Of a DNA stretch of 64,000 bases, positions 9,353-16,374 are shown piece by piece. The DNA lies in the NCBI RefSeq assembly GCF_014656135.1, contig NZ_BNBV01000002.1:1-64000 (forward strand), given 5' to 3'. The notes beneath the pieces are model-generated. The model saw only the letters and a program-made list of their open reading frames with translations, had not been told where the DNA came from and did not search any database. Numbering within the stretch: the stretch's first letter is position 1; each line of letters opens with the position of its first letter. The stretch comes from Streptomyces thermodiastaticus. GTDB taxonomy: Bacteria > Actinomycetota > Actinomycetes > Streptomycetales > Streptomycetaceae. A program made the position numbers and the translations under genes.

Positions 9353-9895
9353 ATGCGTATCGCATTTCTGGCCGCCCCCGAGGGCGTGGAGCAGGTCGAG
9401 CTGACCGAGCCGTGGAAGGCCGTGCGGGACACCGGGCACGAGCCGGTGCTGGTGTCGACGAAGCCCGGCGAGATCCAGGCGTTCGACCATCTGGACAAGG
9501 CCGGCACTTTCCCGGTGGACGAGGTCGTCTCCGACACCTCCGCCGACTCCTTCGGTGCGCTGGTGCTGCCCGGCGGCGTGGCCAACCCGGACTTTCTGCG
9601 TCTGGACGACAAGGCCGTGGGTTTCGTCCGCGACTTCTTCGATCAGGGCCGTCCCGTGGCCGCGATCTGCCACGCGGCGTGGACGCTGGTGGAGGCGGAC
9701 GTGGTACGGGACCGGGTGCTGACGTCGTGGCCGAGCCTGCGGACCGACATCCGCAACGCGGGCGGCACCTGGGTCGACGAGCAGGTGCACCTCTGCGACA
9801 GGGGCCCCAACACCCTGGTCACCAGCCGGAAACCGGCCGACCTGGGCGCGTTCTGCGCGACGTTGCTCGAGGTCGTGGGGCGGCAGGCGGGCTGA
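9353..9895 (+). CDS. DJ-1/PfpI-family protein (class I glutamine amidotransferase fold)
   Basis: A 180-residue DJ-1/PfpI-superfamily protein. The nucleophile elbow is AAICHAAWTLVEA (Cys near residue 105 followed by His), GALVLPGGVANPDFLR gives the conserved GG turn, and VTSRKPADLGAF is the typical PfpI C-terminal motif. Members act as general stress proteins, glyoxalases or deglycases; which activity applies cannot be seen. ATG at 9353 follows GAGGGAC. It probably shares the stress promoter of the upstream DUF2795 gene. Its 3' end faces the DUF6158 gene, with a strong hairpin between. Confidence 0.88.
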   Translation: MRIAFLAAPEGVEQVELTEPWKAVRDTGHEPVLVSTKPGEIQAFDHLDKAGTFPVDEVVSDTSADSFGALVLPGGVANPDFLRLDDKAVGFVRDFFDQGRPVAAICHAAWTLVEADVVRDRVLTSWPSLRTDIRNAGGTWVDEQVHLCDRGPNTLVTSRKPADLGAFCATLLEVVGRQAG

Positions 9896-9926
9896 GCCGC
9901 CGCGCGGCGCGCCGCATCCGTGCCCC

Positions 9927-10205
9927 TCAGCTGCGGGGAGTCGCCGACTCCCCGCAGCTGCGTTCCCGGGCTCCCTCACGGGTGCGGCCCGCCGCCACCG
10001 GCCGGCGCGGATTGCGGCGCAGATACTCGCCTTCGAGCTGCGCCATCCGCTCGTTGTGGACCCGCAGCGCGTCGTTCGAGCCGTACAACAGGGTGTCGTG
10101 GCGCGTGCGGTGGATGGTCTCCAGCTCCCTCATCAGCTGCTGATCGTCCAGCCGGGACGGGTCGACTCCGCTCATGGTGGTGCCCCGCTCGTCGTGTTCG
10201 GTCAT
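9927..10205 (-). CDS. DUF6158 family protein
   Basis: A 92-residue soluble protein; DUF6158 by its DDQQLMRELETIHRTRHD, YGSNDALRVHNERMAQLEGE and YLRRNP motifs, a charged helical hairpin. Function unknown. ATG at 10205 is the longest start; ATG at 10175 (MSGVDPSRL, 82 residues) is also possible and would leave the baeRF promoter outside this coding region. The last twelve codons and the stop are encoded by the 9928-9960 hairpin, so the natural C-terminus (CGESATPRS) may be a by-product of terminator sequence. Confidence 0.72.
   Translation of the reverse strand: MTEHDERGTTMSGVDPSRLDDQQLMRELETIHRTRHDTLLYGSNDALRVHNERMAQLEGEYLRRNPRRPVAAGRTREGARERSCGESATPRS
9928..9960. terminator. Perfect hairpin, bidirectional terminator
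   Basis: CAGCTGCGGGGAGTCG at 9928-9943 and its exact reverse complement at 9945-9960 with one base between. It lies 32 bp after the pfpI-like stop (plus) and overlaps the end of the DUF6158 gene (minus). Placement between convergent genes fits a shared terminator. Confidence 0.75.
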
Positions 10206-10218
10206 GACCCACGGGTAC
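10194..10218 (+). promoter_or_regulatory. Candidate sigma-B-type promoter of the baeRF gene
   Basis: GTGT at 10194-10197, 15-nt spacer, GGGTAC at 10213-10218. Predicted start near 10226, 37 nt before the ATG at 10263. Same elements and spacing as 8825-8849. It overlaps the longer start of the divergent DUF6158 gene. Confidence 0.6.
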
Positions 10219-10262
10219 CCGCCTCGCGGGCAGTACCACCGACCGCCTTCCGGGAGGGCGCC

Positions 10263-11378
10263 ATGGACCTCGCATTCCTGCATCCGCTGTACGTCAGCCC
10301 CGGCCCCTGGGCCTCCGTGTACGTCGACACCTCCCGGCACACCGAGGACACCGCCCACGAGCTGCTCCTGACGGCCCGGGCGGTGAGCCGGGAGCTGGCC
10401 CGGCAGGGTGCGGACGAGGACACCTGCCGGGCGGTGGAGCGTGCCGTCGACGCGCTGCGGCACTCCCCGGACCCGTACGGCCGGGCGGTGTTCGCGCAGG
10501 ACGGCGAGGTCGTCCTGGAGGCCTTGCTGGCCGGTGAGCCGCAGGGCGGCAGCCACGCGGAGTGGGGGCCGCTGCCGCGGGTGGGCCCGCTGCTGGACCT
10601 CGCGGGCGAGGAGCCGGTCGCGGTCGTGGCCTACGTCGGCCGGCAGGGCGCGGACTTCGAGCTGCACAGTGCGCTGGGCAGCCGCCCGGCGGGCACGGTT
10701 CTCGGGCAGCAGTGGCCGCTGCACCGTACGAGCAGTGCCGACTGGTCCGAGCGGCACTTCCAGCTGACGGTGGAGAACACCTGGGAGCACAACGCCGCCG
10801 AGATCGCCGAGGCGCTCGGCGTCTGCCAGGAGGAGACGCAGGCCGACCTGGTGATTCTGGTGGGCGACGACAGGGAGCGGCGGGAGGTGCGCGAGCGGTT
10901 GCCGCAGCGGCTGCGCGCCCATGTGGCGGACGCCGCCCACGGCACGGGCAGCCGCCTGCTCGACGAGGACGTCGCGCGTATCCGGGCCGAGCATGTGCAC
11001 CACCACGTGGAGGAGGAGCTGGAGCGGTTCCGGGCCGCCCGCACACCCGACGACGAGGGCCGCACGGGTGCCGTGGAGGGTGTGCCCGCGCTGGTTCAGG
11101 CGGCGCGCGAGCACCGCCTGAAGGAGCTGCTGATCCGCCCGGACGCGGCGGACGCCCACCGGGAGGTGTGGGTCGGCCGGGAGCCGGACCAGCTGGGGGT
11201 GCGCCGCGCGGATCTGAAGATCCTCGGGGAGCAGGAGTGCCGGCCGGCGCGTGCGGACGACGCGCTGATCCGGTCGGCGGTGACGACGGACGCGCAGGCG
11301 CTGTCGCTGGCCCCGGTGGCGCCCGGCGCACCGGATGCCCCGGCCGGCGGTCTGGGCGCTCTGCTGCGCTGGAGGTGA
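10263..11378 (+). CDS. Bacterial eRF1/Vms1-like protein (baeRF family)
   Basis: A 371-residue cytoplasmic protein of the bacterial archaeo-eukaryotic release-factor-like group (Rv2629/Vms1-like). I recognise the N-terminal SVYVDTSRHTED strand, the central FQLTVENTWEHNAAEIAEAL, the LVILVGDDRERREVRERLP segment and the C-terminal domain-3-like LKELLIRPDAA / VWVGREPDQLG. Relatives are linked to ribosome rescue, hibernation or peptidyl-tRNA hydrolysis; for the bacterial forms this is inference. ATG at 10263 follows GGGAGG. The sigma-B-like promoter at 10194-10218 suggests stress induction. Confidence 0.78.
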   Translation: MDLAFLHPLYVSPGPWASVYVDTSRHTEDTAHELLLTARAVSRELARQGADEDTCRAVERAVDALRHSPDPYGRAVFAQDGEVVLEALLAGEPQGGSHAEWGPLPRVGPLLDLAGEEPVAVVAYVGRQGADFELHSALGSRPAGTVLGQQWPLHRTSSADWSERHFQLTVENTWEHNAAEIAEALGVCQEETQADLVILVGDDRERREVRERLPQRLRAHVADAAHGTGSRLLDEDVARIRAEHVHHHVEEELERFRAARTPDDEGRTGAVEGVPALVQAAREHRLKELLIRPDAADAHREVWVGREPDQLGVRRADLKILGEQECRPARADDALIRSAVTTDAQALSLAPVAPGAPDAPAGGLGALLRWR

Positions 11379-11458
11379 CGGGCCCGGCGGCGGCCCCGCC
11401 TCCGGCAGGGCGAGCGGGGACTCGACCCGGGTGCCGGGCGCCGCGAGGCCGCTCCGGT

Positions 11459-12121
11459 TCAGCGGTCCCCGTCGCCGGCGGCCTGCCCGGCCGGGCCGCC
11501 CTCCCGCGCCGGTGCCACGACCGCACCGGTCCAGGACAGGGCCTTGAAGCCGTCGTCGGGGGAGCCGTCGAGCACGACCACTCCGGTGTTGCGCAGCGGG
11601 TGGGCGGCGAAGTCCGCGTCGAGATTGTGTGCGCGCACGGTGGCCCACAGCCGGATGGCCGCACCGTGGCTGACCATGGCGACGGTCCCGGCGCCGCTGC
11701 GGGCGGCCTCGGCGACGACCGCGTCGAAGCGGGCGAGCACCTGGCGGCCGCTCTCGCCGCCGGCTCCGGGCGTCCTCACCTCCAGGTCGCCGGCCGCCCA
11801 GGCCAGGACGGTGCGCAGATACCGCTGTCCGCGCTCGGAGCCGCCCGGCTCGCCCTCCAGGTCGCCGGCACAGATCTCGCGGATGCCGGCGCGGACGATC
11901 ACGTCGAGTCCGCGGGCGGCGGCCAGCGGGGCGGCGGTGAGCCGGGTGCGCAGCAGGGTGGAGGCGTAGACCGCCTCGATGTCCTCGTCCGCGAGTGCCT
12001 CGGGCAGGGCCGCGGCCTGCCGCTGCCCCAGGGCGGTCAGGGCCGGTCCGGGGGCGGCGGTGTCCAGGCGGGAGATCACGTTGGACGGTGTTTCGCCGTG
12101 GCGGATCAGGACGAGGCGCAT
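11459..12121 (-). CDS. Histidine phosphatase family protein
   Basis: A 220-residue phosphoglycerate-mutase-like phosphatase. The catalytic RHG lies in MRLVLIRHGETPSN (phospho-accepting His 9), the second catalytic His in AMVSHGAAIR, and a conserved Glu/Arg pair in YASTLLRTRLTAAPL and REICAGDLEG. Substrate unknown: members dephosphorylate sugars, nucleotides or cofactors. ATG at 12121. It is divergent from the PAP2-diacylglycerol kinase gene across 122 bp and convergent with the baeRF gene. Confidence 0.9.
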   Translation of the reverse strand: MRLVLIRHGETPSNVISRLDTAAPGPALTALGQRQAAALPEALADEDIEAVYASTLLRTRLTAAPLAAARGLDVIVRAGIREICAGDLEGEPGGSERGQRYLRTVLAWAAGDLEVRTPGAGGESGRQVLARFDAVVAEAARSGAGTVAMVSHGAAIRLWATVRAHNLDADFAAHPLRNTGVVVLDGSPDDGFKALSWTGAVVAPAREGGPAGQAAGDGDR

Positions 12122-12243
12122 ACGCAGGCGCTTTCGTGCGGGGACAGGACAGGGCCGCCGCTGTGCGCCCGGCCGCGCAGCCCCGTCGGGCGACACCGGC
12201 GTTCCGCACGCAGGAAACGGCCACTTCAGGGTAACGGTGCTGT

Positions 12244-13734
12244 ATGAGCCCGGACCTCGATCCCACCGCTCCGCGGGCCGGCGTGCGCACCCTTCTGCGC
12301 GGGCTGCCGGCGCTGGACCACCGCCTGTTCGACACCGCGGCCGGGCGGCACTGGCCGGCCGCCGGTCCCGTGCTGCCCCGGCTGAGCCGCGCTGCCGACC
12401 ACGGTGTGCTGTGGGGCGCCGCGGCGGCCGCGATCGCGGCCACGCGCACCCCGCGGGCCCGCCGTGCCGCGGTGCGCGGCCTGGCCTCGCTGGCGCTGGC
12501 CTCACTGACCGTCAACACGCTCGGCAAACGGTCGGTGCGCCGCCCGCGGCCGGCCCTGGGCGGGGTGCCGGACGTGCGCCGGCTGGGCCGGCGGCCGGTC
12601 ACCACGTCGTTCCCGTCCGGTCACGCCGCCTCCGCGGCGGCCTTCGCCACCGGCGTCGCCCTGGAGTCCCCGGCCTGGGGAGCGGCGGTGGCGCCCCTCG
12701 CGCTGTCCGTGGCGGTCTCGCGGGTGTACACCGGCGTGCATTTCCCGAGCGATGTACTGGCCGGCGCGGCCCTCGGTGCGGGCGCCGCCCTCGTCGTGCG
12801 GAGCCTGGTGCCCACGCGTGCCCAGCTGACCGCGCCCGCGCGGCCGAGGGTCCAGCTGCCGGCACTGCCCGGGGGCGAGGGCCTGGTGCTGGTGGCCAAC
12901 TACGGCTCGGGCACCTCCGAGCGCGTCCGGGCGCTGCAGGACGTGCTGCCGCGGGCCGAGGTCGTCGAGTGCGAGCCGCAGGACGTGGCCGCCGAGCTGG
13001 AGAAGGCGGCCGGCCGGGCCCGGGTGCTGGGGGCGTGCGGGGGCGACGGCACGGTGAACGCCGCCGCCCGGATCGCGCTCCGCCACGACCTGCCGCTCGC
13101 GGTGCTGCCGGGCGGCACGCTGAACCACTTCGCCTACGACCTGGGCGTGGAGGACGAGCGGGATCTGAGCGGGGCCCTGGAACGGGGCGAGGGCGTCAGG
13201 GTGGACGTCGGCCGGTTCGTCTCCGGCGACCTTCGAGGGGTGTTCCTGAACACCTTCAGCCTGGGGGTGTATCCGGAGCTGGTGCGCGAGCGCGAGCGCT
13301 GGGCGGACCGCATCGGCGACTGGCCGGCCGGGGTGCTGGCGGCGGTGCGGGTGCTGCGCGCGGACCGTCATCCGCTGCGGGCGGAGTTCCGAGGGCGGTG
13401 CCGGCCGCTGTGGATGCTGTTCGCGGGCAACGGCACCTATCACCGGATGGGGCTCGCGCCGGGCCGGCGGGTCGATCTGGCCGACGGGGTGCTCGACGTC
13501 CGGGTGGTGCCCGGGGGACGCCGGCCGGCGCTGCGGCTGCTGTCGGCGGCCGTCGCCGGACCGCTGACCCGCTCCCCCGTCCACACCGCGGTGCATGTGA
13601 CCCGGCTGCGCCTGACCGGCCTGGCGCCCGGCACGCTCCTGGCCTACGACGGCGAGGTCGCGCGGGCGGGCCGCGAGGTGCTGCTGGAGAAGCTGCCCCG
13701 GGCCCTGCGGGTGTACCGGCCGCTGTCCGGCTGA
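12244..13734 (+). CDS. Bifunctional PAP2 phosphatase / diacylglycerol kinase
   Basis: A 496-residue fusion of two opposing lipid enzymes. Residues about 75-200 are a membrane PAP2 domain with all three motifs (KRSVRRPRP, PSGH, SRVYTGVHFPSD). From about 215 to 490 is a DagK-like kinase domain with GGDGTVNAAARIAL (ATP site), LPGGTLNHFAYDLG and DVRVVPG. The pair could interconvert phosphatidate and diacylglycerol, or act on isoprenoid or long-chain-base phosphates. Such fusions are common in actinobacteria. ATG at 12244 has no clear ribosome site. Hydrophobic segments in the first 200 residues indicate membrane location. Confidence 0.9.
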   Translation: MSPDLDPTAPRAGVRTLLRGLPALDHRLFDTAAGRHWPAAGPVLPRLSRAADHGVLWGAAAAAIAATRTPRARRAAVRGLASLALASLTVNTLGKRSVRRPRPALGGVPDVRRLGRRPVTTSFPSGHAASAAAFATGVALESPAWGAAVAPLALSVAVSRVYTGVHFPSDVLAGAALGAGAALVVRSLVPTRAQLTAPARPRVQLPALPGGEGLVLVANYGSGTSERVRALQDVLPRAEVVECEPQDVAAELEKAAGRARVLGACGGDGTVNAAARIALRHDLPLAVLPGGTLNHFAYDLGVEDERDLSGALERGEGVRVDVGRFVSGDLRGVFLNTFSLGVYPELVRERERWADRIGDWPAGVLAAVRVLRADRHPLRAEFRGRCRPLWMLFAGNGTYHRMGLAPGRRVDLADGVLDVRVVPGGRRPALRLLSAAVAGPLTRSPVHTAVHVTRLRLTGLAPGTLLAYDGEVARAGREVLLEKLPRALRVYRPLSG

Positions 13735-13855
13735 CACCTCCCGCGGTCCACTGTGCGAGACGGGGGTCTCATGATGCGGCTGTTCCGTCTACCGTGATGC
13801 CTGCGTCCCGGGGGCGCGGTCCCCGCCGGACGAGGTGACGAGAAGGGGTACAGCC

Positions 13856-14677
13856 ATGCCGGAGGCACGGGAGACCGCCGTCTACACGCACGGACACCAC
13901 GAGTCGGTGCTGCGCTCGCACACCTGGCGGACCGCCGCCAATTCGGCGGCCTACCTCGTCGGCGCGCTCGAACCCCGTATGACGGTCCTGGACGTCGGCT
14001 GCGGCCCGGGCACGATCACCGCCGACCTCGCGGAGCTGGTGCCCGACGGGCACGTCACCGGCGTGGACCGCGCTCCCGGCGTCCTGGAGCGGGCGCGGGC
14101 GACGGCCGCCGCGCGGGGGCTGGAGAACGTGGACTTCGCGGTGGCGGACGTGCACGCGCTGGACCACCCGGACGACACGTTCGACGTCGTGCACGCCCAC
14201 CAGGTGCTCCAGCACGTGGGCGACCCGGTGGGCGCGCTCAAGGAGATGATGCGGGTGACCCGGCCGGGCGGGATCGTCGCCGTCCGGGACGCCGACTACG
14301 CGGCGATGACCTGGTACCCCGAGGTCGAGGGGCTGGACGACTGGCTGGATCTGTACCGGCGGGTGGCGCGCGCCAACGGCGGGGAACCGGACGCGGGCCG
14401 CCGGCTGCTGTCCTGGGCCCGGGCGGCGGGCTTCGGGGACATCACCGCGACGTCCAGTACGTGGACGTACGCCACCGAGGCCGAACGGACGTGGTGGAGC
14501 GATTTGTGGGCCGAGCGCACCCTGGCGCCCGCGTACGCCGAGCGGGCGGTCGGCGGCGGGCACGCGACCGAGGAGCAGCTGCGGGCCGTGTCACGGGCCT
14601 GGCGGGAGTGGGGGGCGCAGCCGGACGGCTGGTTCGCCGTGCTGAGCGGCGAGATCCTGTGCCGCAAGCCGGCCTGA
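13856..14677 (+). CDS. Class I SAM-dependent methyltransferase
   Basis: A 273-residue Rossmann methyltransferase. Motif I is VLDVGCGPGTITADLAEL (residues 44-61), motif II VTGVDRAPGVLERAR, the post-motif DFAVADVHALD, and motif IV DVVHAHQVLQHVGDP. This is the UbiE/ubiquinone-biosynthesis-like group acting on small molecules; the substrate is unknown. ATG at 13856 has AAGGGG just before it. The 3' end faces gvpK over a 32-bp gap holding a hairpin. Confidence 0.9.
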   Translation: MPEARETAVYTHGHHESVLRSHTWRTAANSAAYLVGALEPRMTVLDVGCGPGTITADLAELVPDGHVTGVDRAPGVLERARATAAARGLENVDFAVADVHALDHPDDTFDVVHAHQVLQHVGDPVGALKEMMRVTRPGGIVAVRDADYAAMTWYPEVEGLDDWLDLYRRVARANGGEPDAGRRLLSWARAAGFGDITATSSTWTYATEAERTWWSDLWAERTLAPAYAERAVGGGHATEEQLRAVSRAWREWGAQPDGWFAVLSGEILCRKPA

Positions 14678-14680
14678 TCC

Positions 14681-14698
14681 GCCCGCTCGTCAGCGGGC
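14681..14698. terminator. Hairpin between methyltransferase and gvpK
   Basis: GCCCGCT at 14681-14687 and AGCGGGC at 14692-14698, 4-nt loop, in the 32-bp gap between two convergent stops. Probably a shared terminator. Confidence 0.55.
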
Positions 14699-14709
14699 TG
14701 CCGGCCCGG

Positions 14710-14997
14710 TCATTCCCGGGGCAGCAGCGGCCCCAGCGGCCCGAGGTCCAGGTTGAGGTCCTCGGGCCGCAGTCCGTAGCGGTCGCGCAGCTCGGCCATG
14801 CGGTCCTCCAGCAGCATCAGCGTCAGGCCGATCCGCTCCTCCTGCTCCTCGGTGAGGTCTCCCACGTCGAACCGGCGCAAGGCCTGCCGTTCCATCAGCT
14901 GACGCAGCAGCTCGACGACGGTCAGCACGAGTTTGACCAGGTCGCGTTCGACCGTGTCGGGCTCGAGTTCCAGGTGTTTGCGGGGGCGCGGGGTCAC
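14710..14997 (-). CDS. gvpK: Gas vesicle protein GvpK
   Basis: A 95-residue accessory protein of gas-vesicle assembly. The family core LELEPDTVERDLVKLVLTVVELLRQLMERQALRR is broken here into recognisable pieces: ERDLVKLVLTVVELLRQLME, RQALRRFDVGDL and GLTLMLLEDRMAELRDRYGL. The GTG start at 14997 overlaps the gvpS stop (GTGA), making this the last gene of the cluster. GvpK is needed for vesicle formation in other organisms, but its exact role is not settled. Confidence 0.93.
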   Translation of the reverse strand: MTPRPRKHLELEPDTVERDLVKLVLTVVELLRQLMERQALRRFDVGDLTEEQEERIGLTLMLLEDRMAELRDRYGLRPEDLNLDLGPLGPLLPRE

Positions 14998-15236
14998 GGC
15001 GGCTCCTCGGTCCGGGGGCCGTCCGGGGCCGCGGTGGTCCCGGGGACGGCCCGGGGGATCTCGAAGGGGGACGGCACCTGTTCGTTGACCGAGCTGATCA
15101 GGGCGTTCAGGTCGATGCGCACGAGGTCGACGTCCGCGATCCGCAGGGTGACGTCCCCGGTGATGACGACCCCGCCGGCCAGCAGCCGGTCCAGCAGGTC
15201 CACCAGGGCCACCTCACGGCGTTCGACGACCGTCAT
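14994..15236 (-). CDS. gvpS: Gas vesicle protein GvpS (GvpA/J family)
   Basis: An 80-residue member of the GvpA/J/M structural family. The family core is EVALVDLLDRLLAGGVVITG followed by DVTLRIADVDLVRIDLNALI, which holds the helix-strand-strand-helix plan of GvpA but replaces several shell residues. By position and size it is the gvpS of the Streptomyces cluster; a minor shell or cap component is likely. Its ATG overlaps the gvpL stop and its stop overlaps the gvpK GTG. Confidence 0.88.
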   Translation of the reverse strand: MTVVERREVALVDLLDRLLAGGVVITGDVTLRIADVDLVRIDLNALISSVNEQVPSPFEIPRAVPGTTAAPDGPRTEEPP

Positions 15237-16009
15237 GCCTCCTCACCCGGCAGGTCCCCCACGAACGAGTACGCCGCCCAGGGCCCGGTGAGCTCCACGC
15301 GCGGCCCCGCGGCGTCGTCCCTCATCCGGTCCACGACCTCCACGAACTCCTCGGACCGTGCCCGCGGCACCAGGTAGGCGGCGTTGAGCACGTTGGGGCC
15401 GGCGGCCCCGGAGAGCGCGGCGGACTGCGGTGCGTGCAGCCGGGACTCCTCGGCGAGCGCGGAGAGCTTGTCGTGCAGCCGGCTGGCGAAGGCCTCGGCC
15501 TGCTGCCACAGGTCCTCGTGCGCCCGGGTCTGCTGCCGCCGCTGCCGCAGATAGTCCCGGCCGGACGCGGGTTTCGGGGCGGGTGCCGCCGCGGCGGCCG
15601 CGTGCGCGGGTTCGGCACTCAGGTACACCTTCACACCCCACTCCACACGTCCCTGCAGCCGCTCCAGGGTGCTGCGGATGTGGTCCTCCCAGGACTGGAT
15701 CATGCAGCGGACGGCGCTGTCGTCGCGGAAGACGGTGGCCAGGCGCAGCGGCATCGGTGTGGTGACCATGGTGAGCGCGTCGATCACCCCGTGGTGGGCG
15801 CGTGCGGTGGCCGCGAGCCAGTCCAGATCCTCCAGGTGGGCGCGCAGCGGCTCCTCGGCGAAGTCGCCTGCGGGCACCTCGCTGACGACGGCGATCAGTC
15901 CGTGGTGGGGCAGTTGTTTGACCGGCGCGCCTGCCACCCCCGTCAGCTGCGCCTGCAGGGGCGCGCCGAGGGGACGGCACACGGCGTAGACGTAGCGCAG
16001 CCCCGTCAT
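15233..16009 (-). CDS. gvpL: Gas vesicle protein GvpL (GvpF/L family)
   Basis: A 258-residue GvpF/L-family assembly protein. It opens with RYVYAVCRP, has the family segment RAHLEDLDWLAATARAHHGV and the PMPLRLATVFRD motif, then a variable middle (Ala/Pro-rich, about residues 125-145) and the closing GPWAAYSFVGDL (the G-PW-PY-F motif). The ATG at 16009 follows AAGGAGGGACC and overlaps the gvpJ stop, which settles the start against a longer frame. It pairs with GvpF at 18670-19440; the two share the fold but differ in sequence. Confidence 0.93.
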   Translation of the reverse strand: MTGLRYVYAVCRPLGAPLQAQLTGVAGAPVKQLPHHGLIAVVSEVPAGDFAEEPLRAHLEDLDWLAATARAHHGVIDALTMVTTPMPLRLATVFRDDSAVRCMIQSWEDHIRSTLERLQGRVEWGVKVYLSAEPAHAAAAAAPAPKPASGRDYLRQRRQQTRAHEDLWQQAEAFASRLHDKLSALAEESRLHAPQSAALSGAAGPNVLNAAYLVPRARSEEFVEVVDRMRDDAAGPRVELTGPWAAYSFVGDLPGEEA

Positions 16010-16374
16010 GGTCCCTCCTTCGGGGACGTACGACCGCCACGGGTCGTGCCCTGGTCCAGCGTGCCCTGCTCCAGTTCCTCCAGGCGTGCCAGCCGCTCCC
16101 GCAACTCGGCGTTCTCCCGGGCGAGTTCGTCGCGGCGGGCGCGGGAGGAGAGCGCGGGGTCGCTCTCCCACCAGTCGATGCCCATCTCCTTGGCCTTGTC
16201 GACCGAGGCGATGACGAGCCGGAGCTTGATGGTGAGCAGTTCGATGTCGAGCAGGTTGATCCGGATGTCGCCGGCGATGACCAGTCCCTTGTCCAGGACC
16301 CGCTCCAGGATGTCGGCGAGGCTCGCGCCGCTGCTGGGGCCGTACGGTTCGGGCAGCCTGCTCGGCGTCGTCAT
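16006..16374 (-). CDS. gvpJ: Gas vesicle protein GvpJ (GvpA/J family)
   Basis: A 122-residue GvpA-family protein, probably a minor shell or tip component. The core ILERVLDKGLVIAGDIRINL (about residues 22-41) and IELLTIKLRLVIASVDKA are GvpJ-like. A C-terminal charged helix (RRDELARENAELRERLARLE) is predicted to form a coiled coil. ATG at 16374 overlaps the gvpZ stop (ATGA), and its own stop overlaps gvpL. Confidence 0.92.
   Translation of the reverse strand: MTTPSRLPEPYGPSSGASLADILERVLDKGLVIAGDIRINLLDIELLTIKLRLVIASVDKAKEMGIDWWESDPALSSRARRDELARENAELRERLARLEELEQGTLDQGTTRGGRTSPKEGP

Noticed and set aside
13846..13851. GGGTAC before the methyltransferase as a sigma-B -10
   Set aside because: It ends 4 nt before the ATG and has no GNNT at 14-16 nt upstream; it is part of the ribosome site.
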